A stretch of 64,000 nucleotides of DNA from Clostridiales bacterium Firm_07. Its GTDB lineage: Bacteria; Bacillota; Clostridia; Oscillospirales; CAG-272. The notes beneath the pieces are model-generated. The model saw only the letters and a list, made by a program, of their open reading frames with translations. It had not been told where the DNA came from and did no database searches. A program made the position numbers and the translations under genes. Shown here in pieces: positions 26,780-34,977 of the stretch (its first letter is position 1; the number at the start of each line of letters is the position of its first letter). The DNA is taken from the NCBI GenBank assembly GCA_001604005.1, contig LVAM01000010.1, positions 209,079 to 273,078 of the forward strand, read 5' to 3'.

Positions 26780-27544
26780 ATGCCCTGTACAGTACAAGTT
26801 TTATATTCAAGTTCAAACGGAAACGCCACGCTCGTCGCGTCGGACAAGACCGCTTTTCTCATTGACGCGGGTGCCAACGCCCGCGCGCTCACAAAAGCGC
26901 TGTGCGCCGTGGGCAAAAGCCCCGACGATCTGGCGGCGATTTTTCTGACGCACGAACATAAAGATCATACCGCCGCGCTTCCCGTCTTTCTCAAAACGCA
27001 CCCCGTTCCCGTACATATCGTCGAGGCGTCGGCAAAAAAACTGGCGCTCTCCTACGAGCGCCTCGTCGTACACCCGGAGATTTATCGGGCGTGTGTGGGC
27101 GAGTTTACGCTGACGGCATTTCCCACCTCGCACGACAGCGCGGCGTCGGTCGGTTTTTGCATTGAATATACCGAAAACGGCGTTTGCCATCACATCGGCT
27201 ACGCCACCGATCTCGGCGTCGTCACTCCCGCCGTGCTGGACGCGCTCTCGGGCTGTGAGGCGGTGGTACTGGAATCCAACCACGACGAGGAAATGCTGAA
27301 AAGCGGTCCTTACCCCGCCTTTCTCAAAGACCGCATCGCCTCGCGCCGCGGACATCTTTCCAACGCCGCGGCGGCGGAATTGGCGGCGAAGCTTGCCCGC
27401 CTCGGTATGAAAAAACTGCTTCTCGCCCACCTTTCCGAAACCAACAATCTGCCCTCTCTCGCGCTCTCCGAGATGGAAAGCGCGCTTGCGGGCACAGGGG
27501 TGCGGATCGGCGTGGCGTCGCCCGAAAAACCGACGGAATTGTGA
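26780..27544 (+). CDS. MBL-fold metal-dependent hydrolase, YycJ/WalJ-like
   Basis: 254 aa metallo-beta-lactamase-fold protein. The metal motif THEHKDHTAAL lies near residue 57; other ligands are in the TSHDSAAS region near 115, the Asp in GYATDLGVV near 140 and a late His in LLAHLSETNN near 215. These and the short opening YSSSNGNATLV resemble YycJ/WalJ, a putative exonuclease linked to WalKR regulation and genome maintenance in Bacillus. Here it sits between a small membrane protein and rlmH; yycJ and rlmH are neighbours in many Firmicutes, which supports the call. Nucleolytic activity is inferred. Confidence 0.85.
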   Translation: MPCTVQVLYSSSNGNATLVASDKTAFLIDAGANARALTKALCAVGKSPDDLAAIFLTHEHKDHTAALPVFLKTHPVPVHIVEASAKKLALSYERLVVHPEIYRACVGEFTLTAFPTSHDSAASVGFCIEYTENGVCHHIGYATDLGVVTPAVLDALSGCEAVVLESNHDEEMLKSGPYPAFLKDRIASRRGHLSNAAAAELAAKLARLGMKKLLLAHLSETNNLPSLALSEMESALAGTGVRIGVASPEKPTEL

Positions 27545-27551
27545 GGATGAT

Positions 27552-28031
27552 ATGCTCCGTATCAAACTGATCGCCGTGGGCTCCTTAAAAGAGCCTTACT
27601 GGCGCGCGGCGCTCTCCGAATACGAAAAGCGTCTTGCGGCATACGCGAAATTTGAGGTGATCGAGCTGAAAGAATGCCGCATCTCCGACGCGCCATCTCC
27701 CGCCGAGATCGAAAACGCGCTTGAAAAAGAGGCTGACGCCGTCTTTGCCGCCCTCCCTCCCCGCGCCTTTCTCGCGGCGCTGTGTGTAGAAGGAAAACAG
27801 ATCTCCTCCGAAGAACTTTCCGCTCTGCTCTCGCGCGCGGGAGAAACGCACGGGGAGATCGCCTTCGTGATCGGCAGTTCTTTCGGCCTCTCGCCCCGCG
27901 TCAAGCGCGCCGCCCACTTTTCACTCTCGCTCTCCGCTCTCACTTTTCCGCACCAGATGGCGCGCGTGATTCTTGCCGAAACCCTCTATCGCTCGCTATC
28001 GATCCTCTCCGGTGGAAAATATCATAAGTAA
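27552..28031 (+). CDS. rlmH: 23S rRNA pseudouridine-1915 N3-methyltransferase
   Basis: 159 aa SPOUT-class methyltransferase that modifies helix 69 of 23S rRNA on the assembled ribosome. The N-terminus MLRIKLIAVGSLKEPYWRAAL, the SAM-site loop FVIGSSFGLSP near residue 105 and the C-terminal knot with LTFPHQMARVILAETLYRS and SGGKYHK are diagnostic. The start at 27552 follows GAGGATGAT; the track begins it 66 bases earlier inside the MBL gene. Last gene of the hprK operon, seven bases after the MBL stop, closed by a strong hairpin. Confidence 0.96.
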   Translation: MLRIKLIAVGSLKEPYWRAALSEYEKRLAAYAKFEVIELKECRISDAPSPAEIENALEKEADAVFAALPPRAFLAALCVEGKQISSEELSALLSRAGETHGEIAFVIGSSFGLSPRVKRAAHFSLSLSALTFPHQMARVILAETLYRSLSILSGGKYHK

Positions 28032-28065
28032 AAAGAGAAGCCCCGCGTTGCGGGGCTTCTCTTTT
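28031..28065. terminator. bidirectional terminator (rlmH / exonuclease gene)
   Basis: AAAGAGAAGCCCCGC/GCGGGGCTTCTCTTT with A and T flanks, between converging genes. Confidence 0.9.
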
Positions 28066-29251
28066 ACTCGGAGATCGACACTTCGAGTTTTTCCGTGAGA
28101 TCTTGCGCGGTCTCCTCTTTTTTTGCCTCGTCAAGGGCGGCAAGTTCCGCCGCCTCTTCGGGCGTCAGCCACGCGTCGATCTTCTTTTTCGGTTTGCGGG
28201 AAAGTTTCAGTTCGCTCGTTTCCAAAAGGTCAAACAGCACCCCGATCGGCAGGATCTCCACTTCCTCACCCGCGTCGATACGCTCGTTTGCGATACGGTA
28301 ACGATCGTCGGTCGCCTCGTCGCCGTATGTATAGAGTACGTCGGCTTCTTTGGTGCAGAGCGTATAGCGCCCGCCCGCGTCCACGATCATTTGCGCGAGA
28401 TAGAGCATCTCGTTGAAGCGGTGCCGCTGATAATTGAGACTGACCGTTACGGTGTGCCCCGATAGCACCGGCGGCGTATGCGCGCGTTTGCGCGGACGAA
28501 GATCCGCAAGATAGCGCACAAAGACACGCGCGTTGAGCGATCCGCGCTCCATTTCGTTGGCGCTGTCCTGCCGCTCTTCTTCTTTGATTTCTTCACCCTT
28601 CTTCTTTTTGGAACGGCGGCGTTTCTTTTTCTTGCCCTCGCCCTCCGGCTTTTTCCACGCGTAGTCGATCACACCGTCGTGCGTTTCGCCGCCGCAATCG
28701 GGATACATAGCGAGAATGCCGGGCAGATCGGTGTTGTGATACGCCGCGATGGCTTTCAAAATCAGCATCGTATTGTAGGCGTCTTCGTCGCTGCGGTGCA
28801 TATTCTCCGCTTCGATCCCGCACCAGGCAAGGAGAGAATCTTCCAAATTTTTGGCGGTATTGTTTTCGGGCTGACGCGCGTAGATCTGCTGTACGTCAAA
28901 AAACTTGTAGGTGAGCGGCGGCAAATGATAACGCCGGCAATCGTCGTGCAGGAAGTGCACGTCGTTCGTCACGGCGTAACCGATCACCACCGTGTCGGGA
29001 TCTTCCAGCATTTCCTTGAAACGCTCGTAAAAGTCCGGAAAGGGGGGCAAATCTCCGAAAATGCTGCGCGGGTACGCCATCATTTTTTTGGCGACATACC
29101 AGTCAAACCGGTCTTTCGGATTGATGAGGATATCCTCTTTTTCGTGCAGAATATTGAACTTTTCGTCGGTCACCACATAGCCGAGGCTGAATAGTTTGGC
29201 ACAATTGTTATAGCAGTTGGCGCACTCGATATCAAAAAATAAATACTTCAT
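28064..29251 (-). CDS. DEDDh 3'-5' exonuclease fused to a BRCT-like domain
   Basis: 395 aa. An N-terminal DnaQ-type exonuclease: metal Asp/Glu in YLFFDIECANCYN (residue 3), the Exo II aspartate in IGYAVTNDVHFLHDD near 98, and HRSDEDAYNTM near 160 for the His/Asp of Exo III. A strongly basic hinge (KKKKRRRSKKKKGEE) follows. The C-terminal part, about 270-345, reads like a BRCT domain: LSGHTVTVSLNY, VDAGGRYTLCTKEADVLYTY, and VEILPIGVLFDLLE. BRCT domains bind DNA ends or phosphorylated partners, so the enzyme may be a targeted proofreading or repair nuclease. The start was moved to 29251, behind AGGAAGC. Alone in its unit. Confidence 0.82.
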   Translation of the reverse strand: MKYLFFDIECANCYNNCAKLFSLGYVVTDEKFNILHEKEDILINPKDRFDWYVAKKMMAYPRSIFGDLPPFPDFYERFKEMLEDPDTVVIGYAVTNDVHFLHDDCRRYHLPPLTYKFFDVQQIYARQPENNTAKNLEDSLLAWCGIEAENMHRSDEDAYNTMLILKAIAAYHNTDLPGILAMYPDCGGETHDGVIDYAWKKPEGEGKKKKRRRSKKKKGEEIKEEERQDSANEMERGSLNARVFVRYLADLRPRKRAHTPPVLSGHTVTVSLNYQRHRFNEMLYLAQMIVDAGGRYTLCTKEADVLYTYGDEATDDRYRIANERIDAGEEVEILPIGVLFDLLETSELKLSRKPKKKIDAWLTPEEAAELAALDEAKKEETAQDLTEKLEVSISE

Positions 29252-29378
29252 TTTGCTTCCTGATTTCTTCAAAATCCACGCTGTGCCGCGCCGAAGGACG
29301 CCGAAAAAAGCGGCGACGGCATAACAGCTTTATTATAGCCGAAAACCCGCCTTTTGTCAAGGTCGCGCACGAAAAGAC

Positions 29379-29407
29379 TTGCTTTTTCCCGCCTTTCGCG
29401 CTATACT
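29379..29407 (+). promoter_or_regulatory. sigma-A promoter of DUF1934 gene
   Basis: TTGCTT, 17 bases, TATACT; AAAGGAG at 29424 follows. Confidence 0.8.
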
Positions 29408-29435
29408 GAAAGAAGAACGCCCAAAAGGAGAGAAT

Positions 29436-29915
29436 ATGCTCAAAAAAATACGCATTCATATCGTCAGCCGCGCGTGGGAAAGCGGAAGACAACTTTTTGC
29501 GCCGAACGCGGACACGGCGGCGAAAAACGCGCCGCGCGCCGCGGAGAAGGAAATACAAAAAGAGGATCTTTTCCTTGACGCCGCGTGGCTTGACGACGGC
29601 AAACGGGTGACCGTTTCCTACCGCGAGCCCGCGGCGGCGGAAATGGGCGAGAGCTCCACCACGCTCTCCTTTTCAAAGGATGATCCCGCCACCGTGACGA
29701 TGAACCGTTACGGCGACGCGCAAACTTTTCTGCTTTTCCGCGCCGGCGCGCGGCACGAAACCCTCTACAAAACGCCGCTTTGTTCTTTCGACCTCTGCAT
29801 GGAGACCGAGCGGGTGGAAAATCGCCTTGACGGTGAGGGTGTTTTGGAACTCGTCTACACGGCGCAGCTGCGGGGCGCCGACGCCTTAAATCATCATTTC
29901 AAACTGACGATATAA
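29436..29915 (+). CDS. DUF1934 (YwiB-like) beta-barrel protein
   Basis: 159 aa cytoplasmic protein of the DUF1934 family (Bacillus YwiB), which has a lipocalin-like or heparinase-like barrel and unknown function. Seen here: an AAWLDDGKRVTVSYREP strand early on, EMGESSTTLSFSKDDPATV with the family's conserved TT/T pattern, MNRYGDAQTFLLFRAGARHETLYKTP, and a closing LELVYTAQLRGADALNHHFKLTI. Start at 29436, behind AAAAGGAGAG; the track version is longer and begins upstream of the promoter's -10. Single-gene unit ending in a bidirectional hairpin. Confidence 0.8.
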   Translation: MLKKIRIHIVSRAWESGRQLFAPNADTAAKNAPRAAEKEIQKEDLFLDAAWLDDGKRVTVSYREPAAAEMGESSTTLSFSKDDPATVTMNRYGDAQTFLLFRAGARHETLYKTPLCSFDLCMETERVENRLDGEGVLELVYTAQLRGADALNHHFKLTI

Positions 29916-29944
29916 AAAACCGTGTGCGCGGCACACGGTTTTTT
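29914..29944. terminator. bidirectional terminator (DUF1934 gene / recX)
   Basis: AAAAAACCGTGTGC/GCACACGGTTTTTT hairpin between converging genes. Confidence 0.88.
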
Positions 29945-30566
29945 ATTTTTCTTCCGACACGCGGCGAAAAGCATCGACCAAATGAGTCGGATACCCGAAA
30001 TGTGCAAGCGTTCGGGCGATCGCCGCGGCGTCTTTTCCGCTTCTTTGCAGTTTTCCGATCAGGTGACAGCAGCGCGTCGTTTCCTCTTCCCGCGCAAGCC
30101 GCTCGCGCGCGGCGGCAAGTGCCTCTTTGTCGTATCCCTTTTGCGTAAGATCCGCCAAAATACGGCGATTTCCCCACAATTTTTGGAGATCGCGTTCCGC
30201 CGTGCGCACGGCGCCTTCATTTTCCCGCAACAGTCCCTGCGCGCGCAGAAACGCCGACGCCTCGGCGGCGGTTTTCGGCGAGATGCCCCGCGCGCGAAGT
30301 TTTTCGGCAAGATGCCGCTCCGAGGAGCCGCACGAGCCAAGCGACCGCAATCCCGATTCGACCGCCTTTGTCAGTTCCGCTTCTTTTCGCAAGAAAGCAA
30401 ACTGCTCCGCCGTCAGCGCGCCGGGCACGGGCAAACGCGAAAGGCGCGCCGTCAGCACGCAAAAACTTTCGCGCCCTTCCGCGCTCTCCACGTCAAGGAA
30501 AACCCGCGCGCCGCTTGCGGCGGCGCGCACGGCGACGATCGTCGCCCCTTCTTTACAGATTGTCAT
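29943..30566 (-). CDS. recX: RecA regulator RecX
   Basis: 207 aa modulator that binds the RecA filament groove and limits recombinase activity. The chain has the three-repeat helical pattern of the family: [30 protein letters not shown] near residue 85-115, then [22 protein letters not shown] near 130, and [23 protein letters not shown] at the end. The start codon overlaps the recA stop by 14 bases, so it is cotranscribed and probably translationally coupled, the usual recA-recX arrangement. Identity depends on both sequence pattern and position. Confidence 0.88.
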   Translation of the reverse strand: MTICKEGATIVAVRAAASGARVFLDVESAEGRESFCVLTARLSRLPVPGALTAEQFAFLRKEAELTKAVESGLRSLGSCGSSERHLAEKLRARGISPKTAAEASAFLRAQGLLRENEGAVRTAERDLQKLWGNRRILADLTQKGYDKEALAAARERLAREEETTRCCHLIGKLQRSGKDAAAIARTLAHFGYPTHLVDAFRRVSEEK

Positions 30567-31674
30567 CGTCGGTTTTCAGAGTTTCCAGTTCAAACGCGTC
30601 TTCCTCGTCATCCACGTCGAACGTGTCTTCTTTTGCTTCCGCTTTGCCGGCAAGTTCACGGATCTTTGCCTCGATCTCGGCAAAGAGCGCGGCGTCATTT
30701 TCAAGAAGTTTGCGCACGTTGTCTTTGCCCTGTCCCAATCGCTCGCCGTTGTAAGAAAACCACGAGCCGCTCTTTTGAATCACGTCGAGTGAAAGCCCGA
30801 TATCCACCAGTTCCCCGGCGCGGGAAATGCCTTTTCCGTACAAAATATCAAACTCCGCCACGCGGAAAGGAGGCGCGACCTTGTTTTTGACGATCTTACA
30901 CTTGACGTGGTTGCCGTATATATCGTTTCCGTTTTTCAGTTGTTCGGTCTTGCGCACGTCGATACGCACCGAGGCGTAAAATTTGAGCGCGCGTCCACCC
31001 GTGGTGGTTTCGGGGTTACCGTACATCACGCCAACCTTTTCGCGCAATTGGTTGATGAAAATGACCACGGCGTTGCTCTTGGAGATCACGGCGGAAAGTT
31101 TGCGCATCGCCTGGGACATCAGCCGCGCCTGCACGCCGACCTGCGATTGTCCCATATCGCCCTCGATCTCCTGGCGCGGCACCAATGCCGCCACCGAGTC
31201 GATCACCACGACGTCCACCGCGCCGGAGCGCACCAGCGCCTCGGTGATATCCAGCGCGTCTTCTCCGCAATCGGGCTGAGATACGAGCAGATCGTTGATA
31301 TCCACGCCCAGCGCCTTTGCGTACACGGGATCGAGCGCGTGCTCGGCGTCGATAAACGCCGCCTGCCCGCCCGCTTTCTGCACTTCCGCCACGATGTGCA
31401 GCGCCACCGTGGTTTTGCCCGAAGATTCCGGGCCGAATATCTCAATAATCCTGCCCCGCGGCACGCCGCCGATCCCCAGCGCCATATCCAGCGAGATCGA
31501 ACCGGTATGCACCGCCTGCACTTCCATATGTGTATTCTCTCCCAGTTTCATCACAGTCCCCGCGCCGTAATCGCGCTCCAACTGTTTGATGGCGGTGGCA
31601 AGCGCGCGTTTGCGCTCCTCCGCGTCGGCTCCGGCAAGGGAAGTCGTTGCTTTTTTGGCAGTCGTCGTTTTCAT
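30553..31674 (-). CDS. recA: recombinase A
   Basis: DNA-dependent ATPase that forms filaments on single-stranded DNA, drives strand exchange and triggers LexA and UmuD-type self-cleavage. 373 aa. Signatures: [17 protein letters not shown] (Walker A, near residue 80), [34 protein letters not shown], loop 2 [25 protein letters not shown] near 215, and an acidic C-tail [22 protein letters not shown] precedes the ATG. It is driven by a consensus promoter on which sits a perfect 14-bp palindrome, but no Bacillus-type LexA box (GAAC-N4-GTTC) is visible nearby. recX follows with a 14-base overlap. Confidence 0.99.
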   Translation of the reverse strand: MKTTTAKKATTSLAGADAEERKRALATAIKQLERDYGAGTVMKLGENTHMEVQAVHTGSISLDMALGIGGVPRGRIIEIFGPESSGKTTVALHIVAEVQKAGGQAAFIDAEHALDPVYAKALGVDINDLLVSQPDCGEDALDITEALVRSGAVDVVVIDSVAALVPRQEIEGDMGQSQVGVQARLMSQAMRKLSAVISKSNAVVIFINQLREKVGVMYGNPETTTGGRALKFYASVRIDVRKTEQLKNGNDIYGNHVKCKIVKNKVAPPFRVAEFDILYGKGISRAGELVDIGLSLDVIQKSGSWFSYNGERLGQGKDNVRKLLENDAALFAEIEAKIRELAGKAEAKEDTFDVDDEEDAFELETLKTDDDNL

Positions 31675-31703
31675 ATGTGTTTCCTTTCTTCTGCTTCTTT
31701 GAT

Positions 31704-31738
31704 GGTATCATTATACCAGAGCACGCGGTGTTTGTCAA
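31704..31738 (-). promoter_or_regulatory. recA promoter with overlapping palindrome
   Basis: On the minus strand a perfect TTGACA (31733-31738), 17-base spacer and TATAAT (31710-31715). The -10 is embedded in GGTAT-N4-ATACC (31704-31717), a perfect inverted repeat that could be an operator; no LexA box is seen. Confidence 0.85.
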
Positions 31739-31959
31739 GTCTTTTTTTGATCATTTTTTCCGAAAACGGAAAAATTTTTGTATTATTTTCGATTTTTCAC
31801 ATAAGCAATACTTTCAAAATGCCGTTTTTGAAGAAGTACGGCGCTTCGTGCGCGCGCACGCGCGCCGATATATTTTGGAATGAAACGCGCAAATCCCCTT
31901 GCATTCTCGGCAAAAATATGATACAGTATAAAGGATTTGAAAACGCAAAGGAAAAGACA

Positions 31960-33567
31960 ATGAACGAACAAACGAAAAAAGAGATCGAACGGCGGCGCAC
32001 GTTCGCCATCATCTCCCACCCCGACGCCGGCAAAACCACGCTGACCGAAAAACTGCTGCTTTACGGCGGCGCGATACAATCCGCGGGGTCGGTCAAAGGA
32101 AAACAAAGCGACCGCCACGCCGTTTCGGACTGGATGGAACTGGAAAAGCAGCGCGGCATTTCGGTTACCTCGTCGGTGATGCAATTTGAATACAACGGCT
32201 ATTGTATCAATATTCTCGACACGCCGGGACACCAAGACTTCTCGGAGGATACCTATCGCACGCTGATGGCGGCGGACAGTGCCGTGATGGTGATCGACGC
32301 GGCGAAAGGCATCGAGCCGCAAACCCGCAAACTTTTCCGCGTGTGCGCCAAACGCGGTATCCCGATCTTTACCTTCATCAACAAACTCGACCACGAAGCG
32401 CGCGATCCTTTCGATCTCCTTGACGAGCTGGAACGCGAGTTCGGCATCGGCACCTATCCGATGAACTGGCCGATCAGCTGCGGCGTCACCTTCAAGGGCG
32501 TTTACGATCGCCGCGAGCGCGCCATTCACACCTTTGATAATTTTCACGGCGGAAGAGGCAAAATCGCCGCGATCTCCTGCGACCTCTCCGACACCGAAAA
32601 ACTGGACGCCCTGATCGGCGAGAATTTGCGGCGGGAGCTTTGCGAGCAGGTGGAACTCCTTGACGGCGCAAGTTTTGATTTCGACCTTGACGCCATCGCG
32701 CACGGCAAACTCTCTCCCGTCTATTTCGGCTCGGCGCTCAACAATTTCGGCGTGGAGGATTTTCTCGCCGGATTTCTTGAAATGACCGCCGCGCCCCTTG
32801 CGCGGGAGAGCGCGGACGGCACGACGATTTCGCCTTTCGACGACGCGTTTTCGGCGTTCGTCTTCAAGATCCAAGCCAATATGAACAAAGCGCACCGCGA
32901 CCGCATTGCCTTTATGCGCATCTGCTCCGGCAAATTCGAGCGCGGCGCGGAGTATTATCATATACAGGGCAAACGCCCCGTGAAACTCTCCCGCCCCCAG
33001 CAGATGATGGCGCAAGAACGCGCCGGCATCGACGAGGCGTTTGCGGGCGATATCATCGGTGTTTTCGATCCCGGCGTCTTCTCGATCGGCGACACGGTGT
33101 GCGCTAAAGAGAAAAAAGTCGCTTTTGCGGGCATTCCCACCTTTGCGCCCGAGCATTTCGCCATGATCGAGCAGATCGACTCGATGAAACGCAAACAGTT
33201 TGCAAAAGGTATGGAACAGATCGCCAAAGAGGGCGCCATACGCATCTTTTTCGAGCCGGACGGCGGCTTTGAGCGCGTTGTGGTGGGCGTGATCGGCGTC
33301 CTGCAATACGACGTACTGAAATTCCGAATGAAGAGCGAATACGGCGTGGAGTATCTCCACCGCGAACTCCCCTTTCAATATATCCAACGCATAGCCGACG
33401 ACGCGGTGCAGATTTCCAAACTGGATCTCACCTCGGACACCCGCGCGGTGCGGGACGTGATGGGGCACACGTATCTCCTGTTTACAGGACAGTGGAGCAT
33501 CCGATGGGCGCAAGAACACAACCCCTCTCTCGTGCTGCTCGATTTCGACCGGAGCGGCAACGATTGA
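31960..33567 (+). CDS. prfC: peptide chain release factor 3
   Basis: GTPase that removes RF1/RF2 from the ribosome after termination. 535 aa. The G1 motif ISHPDAGKTTLTEKLL lies at residue 18, the G2 region GISVTSSVMQFEY near 65, G3 DTPGHQDFSEDTYRTLMAAD near 87, and G4 FINKLDHEARDP near 142. The later YFGSALNNFGVEDFL and VVGVIGVLQYDVLKFRMKSEYGVE are RF3-specific and set it apart from EF-G or TetM-like proteins. The true ATG is 31960; the ORF track's 886 aa version extends antisense into recA. It is divergent to recA and ends at the promoter of the next gene. Confidence 0.97.
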   Translation: MNEQTKKEIERRRTFAIISHPDAGKTTLTEKLLLYGGAIQSAGSVKGKQSDRHAVSDWMELEKQRGISVTSSVMQFEYNGYCINILDTPGHQDFSEDTYRTLMAADSAVMVIDAAKGIEPQTRKLFRVCAKRGIPIFTFINKLDHEARDPFDLLDELEREFGIGTYPMNWPISCGVTFKGVYDRRERAIHTFDNFHGGRGKIAAISCDLSDTEKLDALIGENLRRELCEQVELLDGASFDFDLDAIAHGKLSPVYFGSALNNFGVEDFLAGFLEMTAAPLARESADGTTISPFDDAFSAFVFKIQANMNKAHRDRIAFMRICSGKFERGAEYYHIQGKRPVKLSRPQQMMAQERAGIDEAFAGDIIGVFDPGVFSIGDTVCAKEKKVAFAGIPTFAPEHFAMIEQIDSMKRKQFAKGMEQIAKEGAIRIFFEPDGGFERVVVGVIGVLQYDVLKFRMKSEYGVEYLHRELPFQYIQRIADDAVQISKLDLTSDTRAVRDVMGHTYLLFTGQWSIRWAQEHNPSLVLLDFDRSGND

Positions 33568-33592
33568 CAAAACAGCCGTTTTGTGCTATACT
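33564..33592 (+). promoter_or_regulatory. sigma-A promoter of WG-repeat gene
   Basis: TTGACA, 17 bases, TATACT; the -35 overlaps the prfC stop codon. Confidence 0.88.
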
Positions 33593-33637
33593 GGCGGCGA
33601 AGATCAAACACGCGTAGCGTGAGAAAGGAGCATCCCG

Positions 33638-34921
33638 ATGAACGTTTCTCCCAAAATTCCGCAAAACGTCGCAAAGACCGAACCCGAAAAGAAAACAAGC
33701 GGCAAACATATCAAGTGGATGTTTCTTGTACCGCTGCTCATCTTGCTCGGTATGGTCGCGGGCGTTATTCTGGTCGTCAAATCCGGCTTTTGGGTGCGGA
33801 AAGAAAAAGACGAACTCTTTACCAAAGGTCTTTTGCCGGTCTCGGTATACAATGAAGACGGCACCGAGAGCAAATGGGGCTATACCGACGAAAAAGGCAA
33901 TATGGTGATCGAACCGCAGTTCGACGCCGCCGACCGTTTTGCCGACAACGGGCTTGCCGCCGTTTGCATCCGTGACAAATGGGGCTATATCAACACGCGC
34001 GGCGAGCGCGTGGTCGATTTTATCTTTGACGGCGCCAAAACTTTCGGCAGCGGCGCGCTTGCGCCCGTCAAAAGCGGCGCTGTTTGGGGCTATATCGACG
34101 AGAGCGGCGTCAACGTCATTCCGCCCCGCTTTGACGCGGCGCATCCCTTCGCCGCCAACGGGCTTGCGTTGGTACAATCGGCGCAAAAATACGGATTTAT
34201 CGACAAAAAAGGCACCGCCGTGATCCCGACGCGCTACGATGACGCGCAGGGGTTCGGCAAAAACAATTACGCCATCGTCCAACTGGACGGTAAATGGGGT
34301 ATGATCGACCAGCACGGCGAAGATATCGTCACCCCGCAATACGATCTTTTCTTCTCCTTCTCCGGCAACAATCTGGCGCTTGTCAAAAAAGACGGGTTCT
34401 TCGGATATATCGACAGAGAGGGCAAAGTCGCCATCGAACTGCAATATACCGCCGCAACGCCTTTTGACGACAGCGCGCTCGCCGTCGTACGGGATGCCGA
34501 AGGGGAATATCACTATATCACCGGCGCCGGAAAAGACGCGTTTGAGCCCACGTTCGACGATGCGCGTCCTTTCGGAAAAAGCAGTTTTGCGCCGGTCTTT
34601 GACGCCCAAACCGGGCTTTGGGGCTATATCCGCCGCAACGGCGACTATGAGATCGAGCCGAAATTTCTTGAAGCGCAATCCTTCTCCGCGGGGCTCGCGC
34701 TCGTCAAGGACGCGCAAGGCTATTTCTTCATCGACCGCCACGGAAAGAGCGTTTTCCGCTGTCCCGCGGGATATACCGCCACTTCCTTCTCGGAGGACGG
34801 CTATGCCATTCTCTATTCGCCGGAGGGCGTCGCGCACATCGTGGACAAACAGGGCGAGCCGATCTCCGACGCCAAGTTCTCGGCAAAATCCTTTTCGGCT
34901 CTTCGCCCCGCCGACGATTGA
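33638..34921 (+). CDS. WG-repeat membrane-anchored protein
   Basis: 427 aa. A short cytoplasmic lead, one membrane helix (about residues 28-48) and then a surface-exposed array of about nine WG (KWG) repeats of 40-50 residues: for example KWGYTDEKGNMVIEPQFD near 80, WGYINTRGERVV near 125, WGYIDESGVNVIPPRFD near 170, YGFIDKKGTAVIPTRYD near 205, FGYIDREGKVAIELQY near 260 and WGYIRRNGDYEIEPKF near 330. Such repeats form beta-propeller-like scaffolds; binding partners are unknown. GAAAGGAG precedes the ATG. It has its own promoter and a clean terminator. A protein-interaction surface is the usual inference, not shown here. Confidence 0.88.
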   Translation: MNVSPKIPQNVAKTEPEKKTSGKHIKWMFLVPLLILLGMVAGVILVVKSGFWVRKEKDELFTKGLLPVSVYNEDGTESKWGYTDEKGNMVIEPQFDAADRFADNGLAAVCIRDKWGYINTRGERVVDFIFDGAKTFGSGALAPVKSGAVWGYIDESGVNVIPPRFDAAHPFAANGLALVQSAQKYGFIDKKGTAVIPTRYDDAQGFGKNNYAIVQLDGKWGMIDQHGEDIVTPQYDLFFSFSGNNLALVKKDGFFGYIDREGKVAIELQYTAATPFDDSALAVVRDAEGEYHYITGAGKDAFEPTFDDARPFGKSSFAPVFDAQTGLWGYIRRNGDYEIEPKFLEAQSFSAGLALVKDAQGYFFIDRHGKSVFRCPAGYTATSFSEDGYAILYSPEGVAHIVDKQGEPISDAKFSAKSFSALRPADD

Positions 34922-34938
34922 CGATCAGATAAAAAGAA

Positions 34939-34969
34939 GCCGCGTTGCTGTCGCAACGCGGCGTTTTTT
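34939..34969 (+). terminator. terminator of WG-repeat gene
   Basis: GCCGCGTTGC/GCAACGCGGC 10-bp stem, loop TGTC, then GTTTTTTATT. Confidence 0.88.
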
Positions 34970-34977
34970 ATTTGGAA

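Noticed and set aside
30907-31959. N-terminal 350 codons of the 886 aa ORF
   Set aside because: They run antisense through recA and past the prfC ribosome site; prfC starts at 31960 where the GTPase sequence begins.
31783-33570. 595 aa minus-strand ORF
   Set aside because: Antisense shadow of prfC, His/Arg-rich and without recognisable motif or ribosome site.
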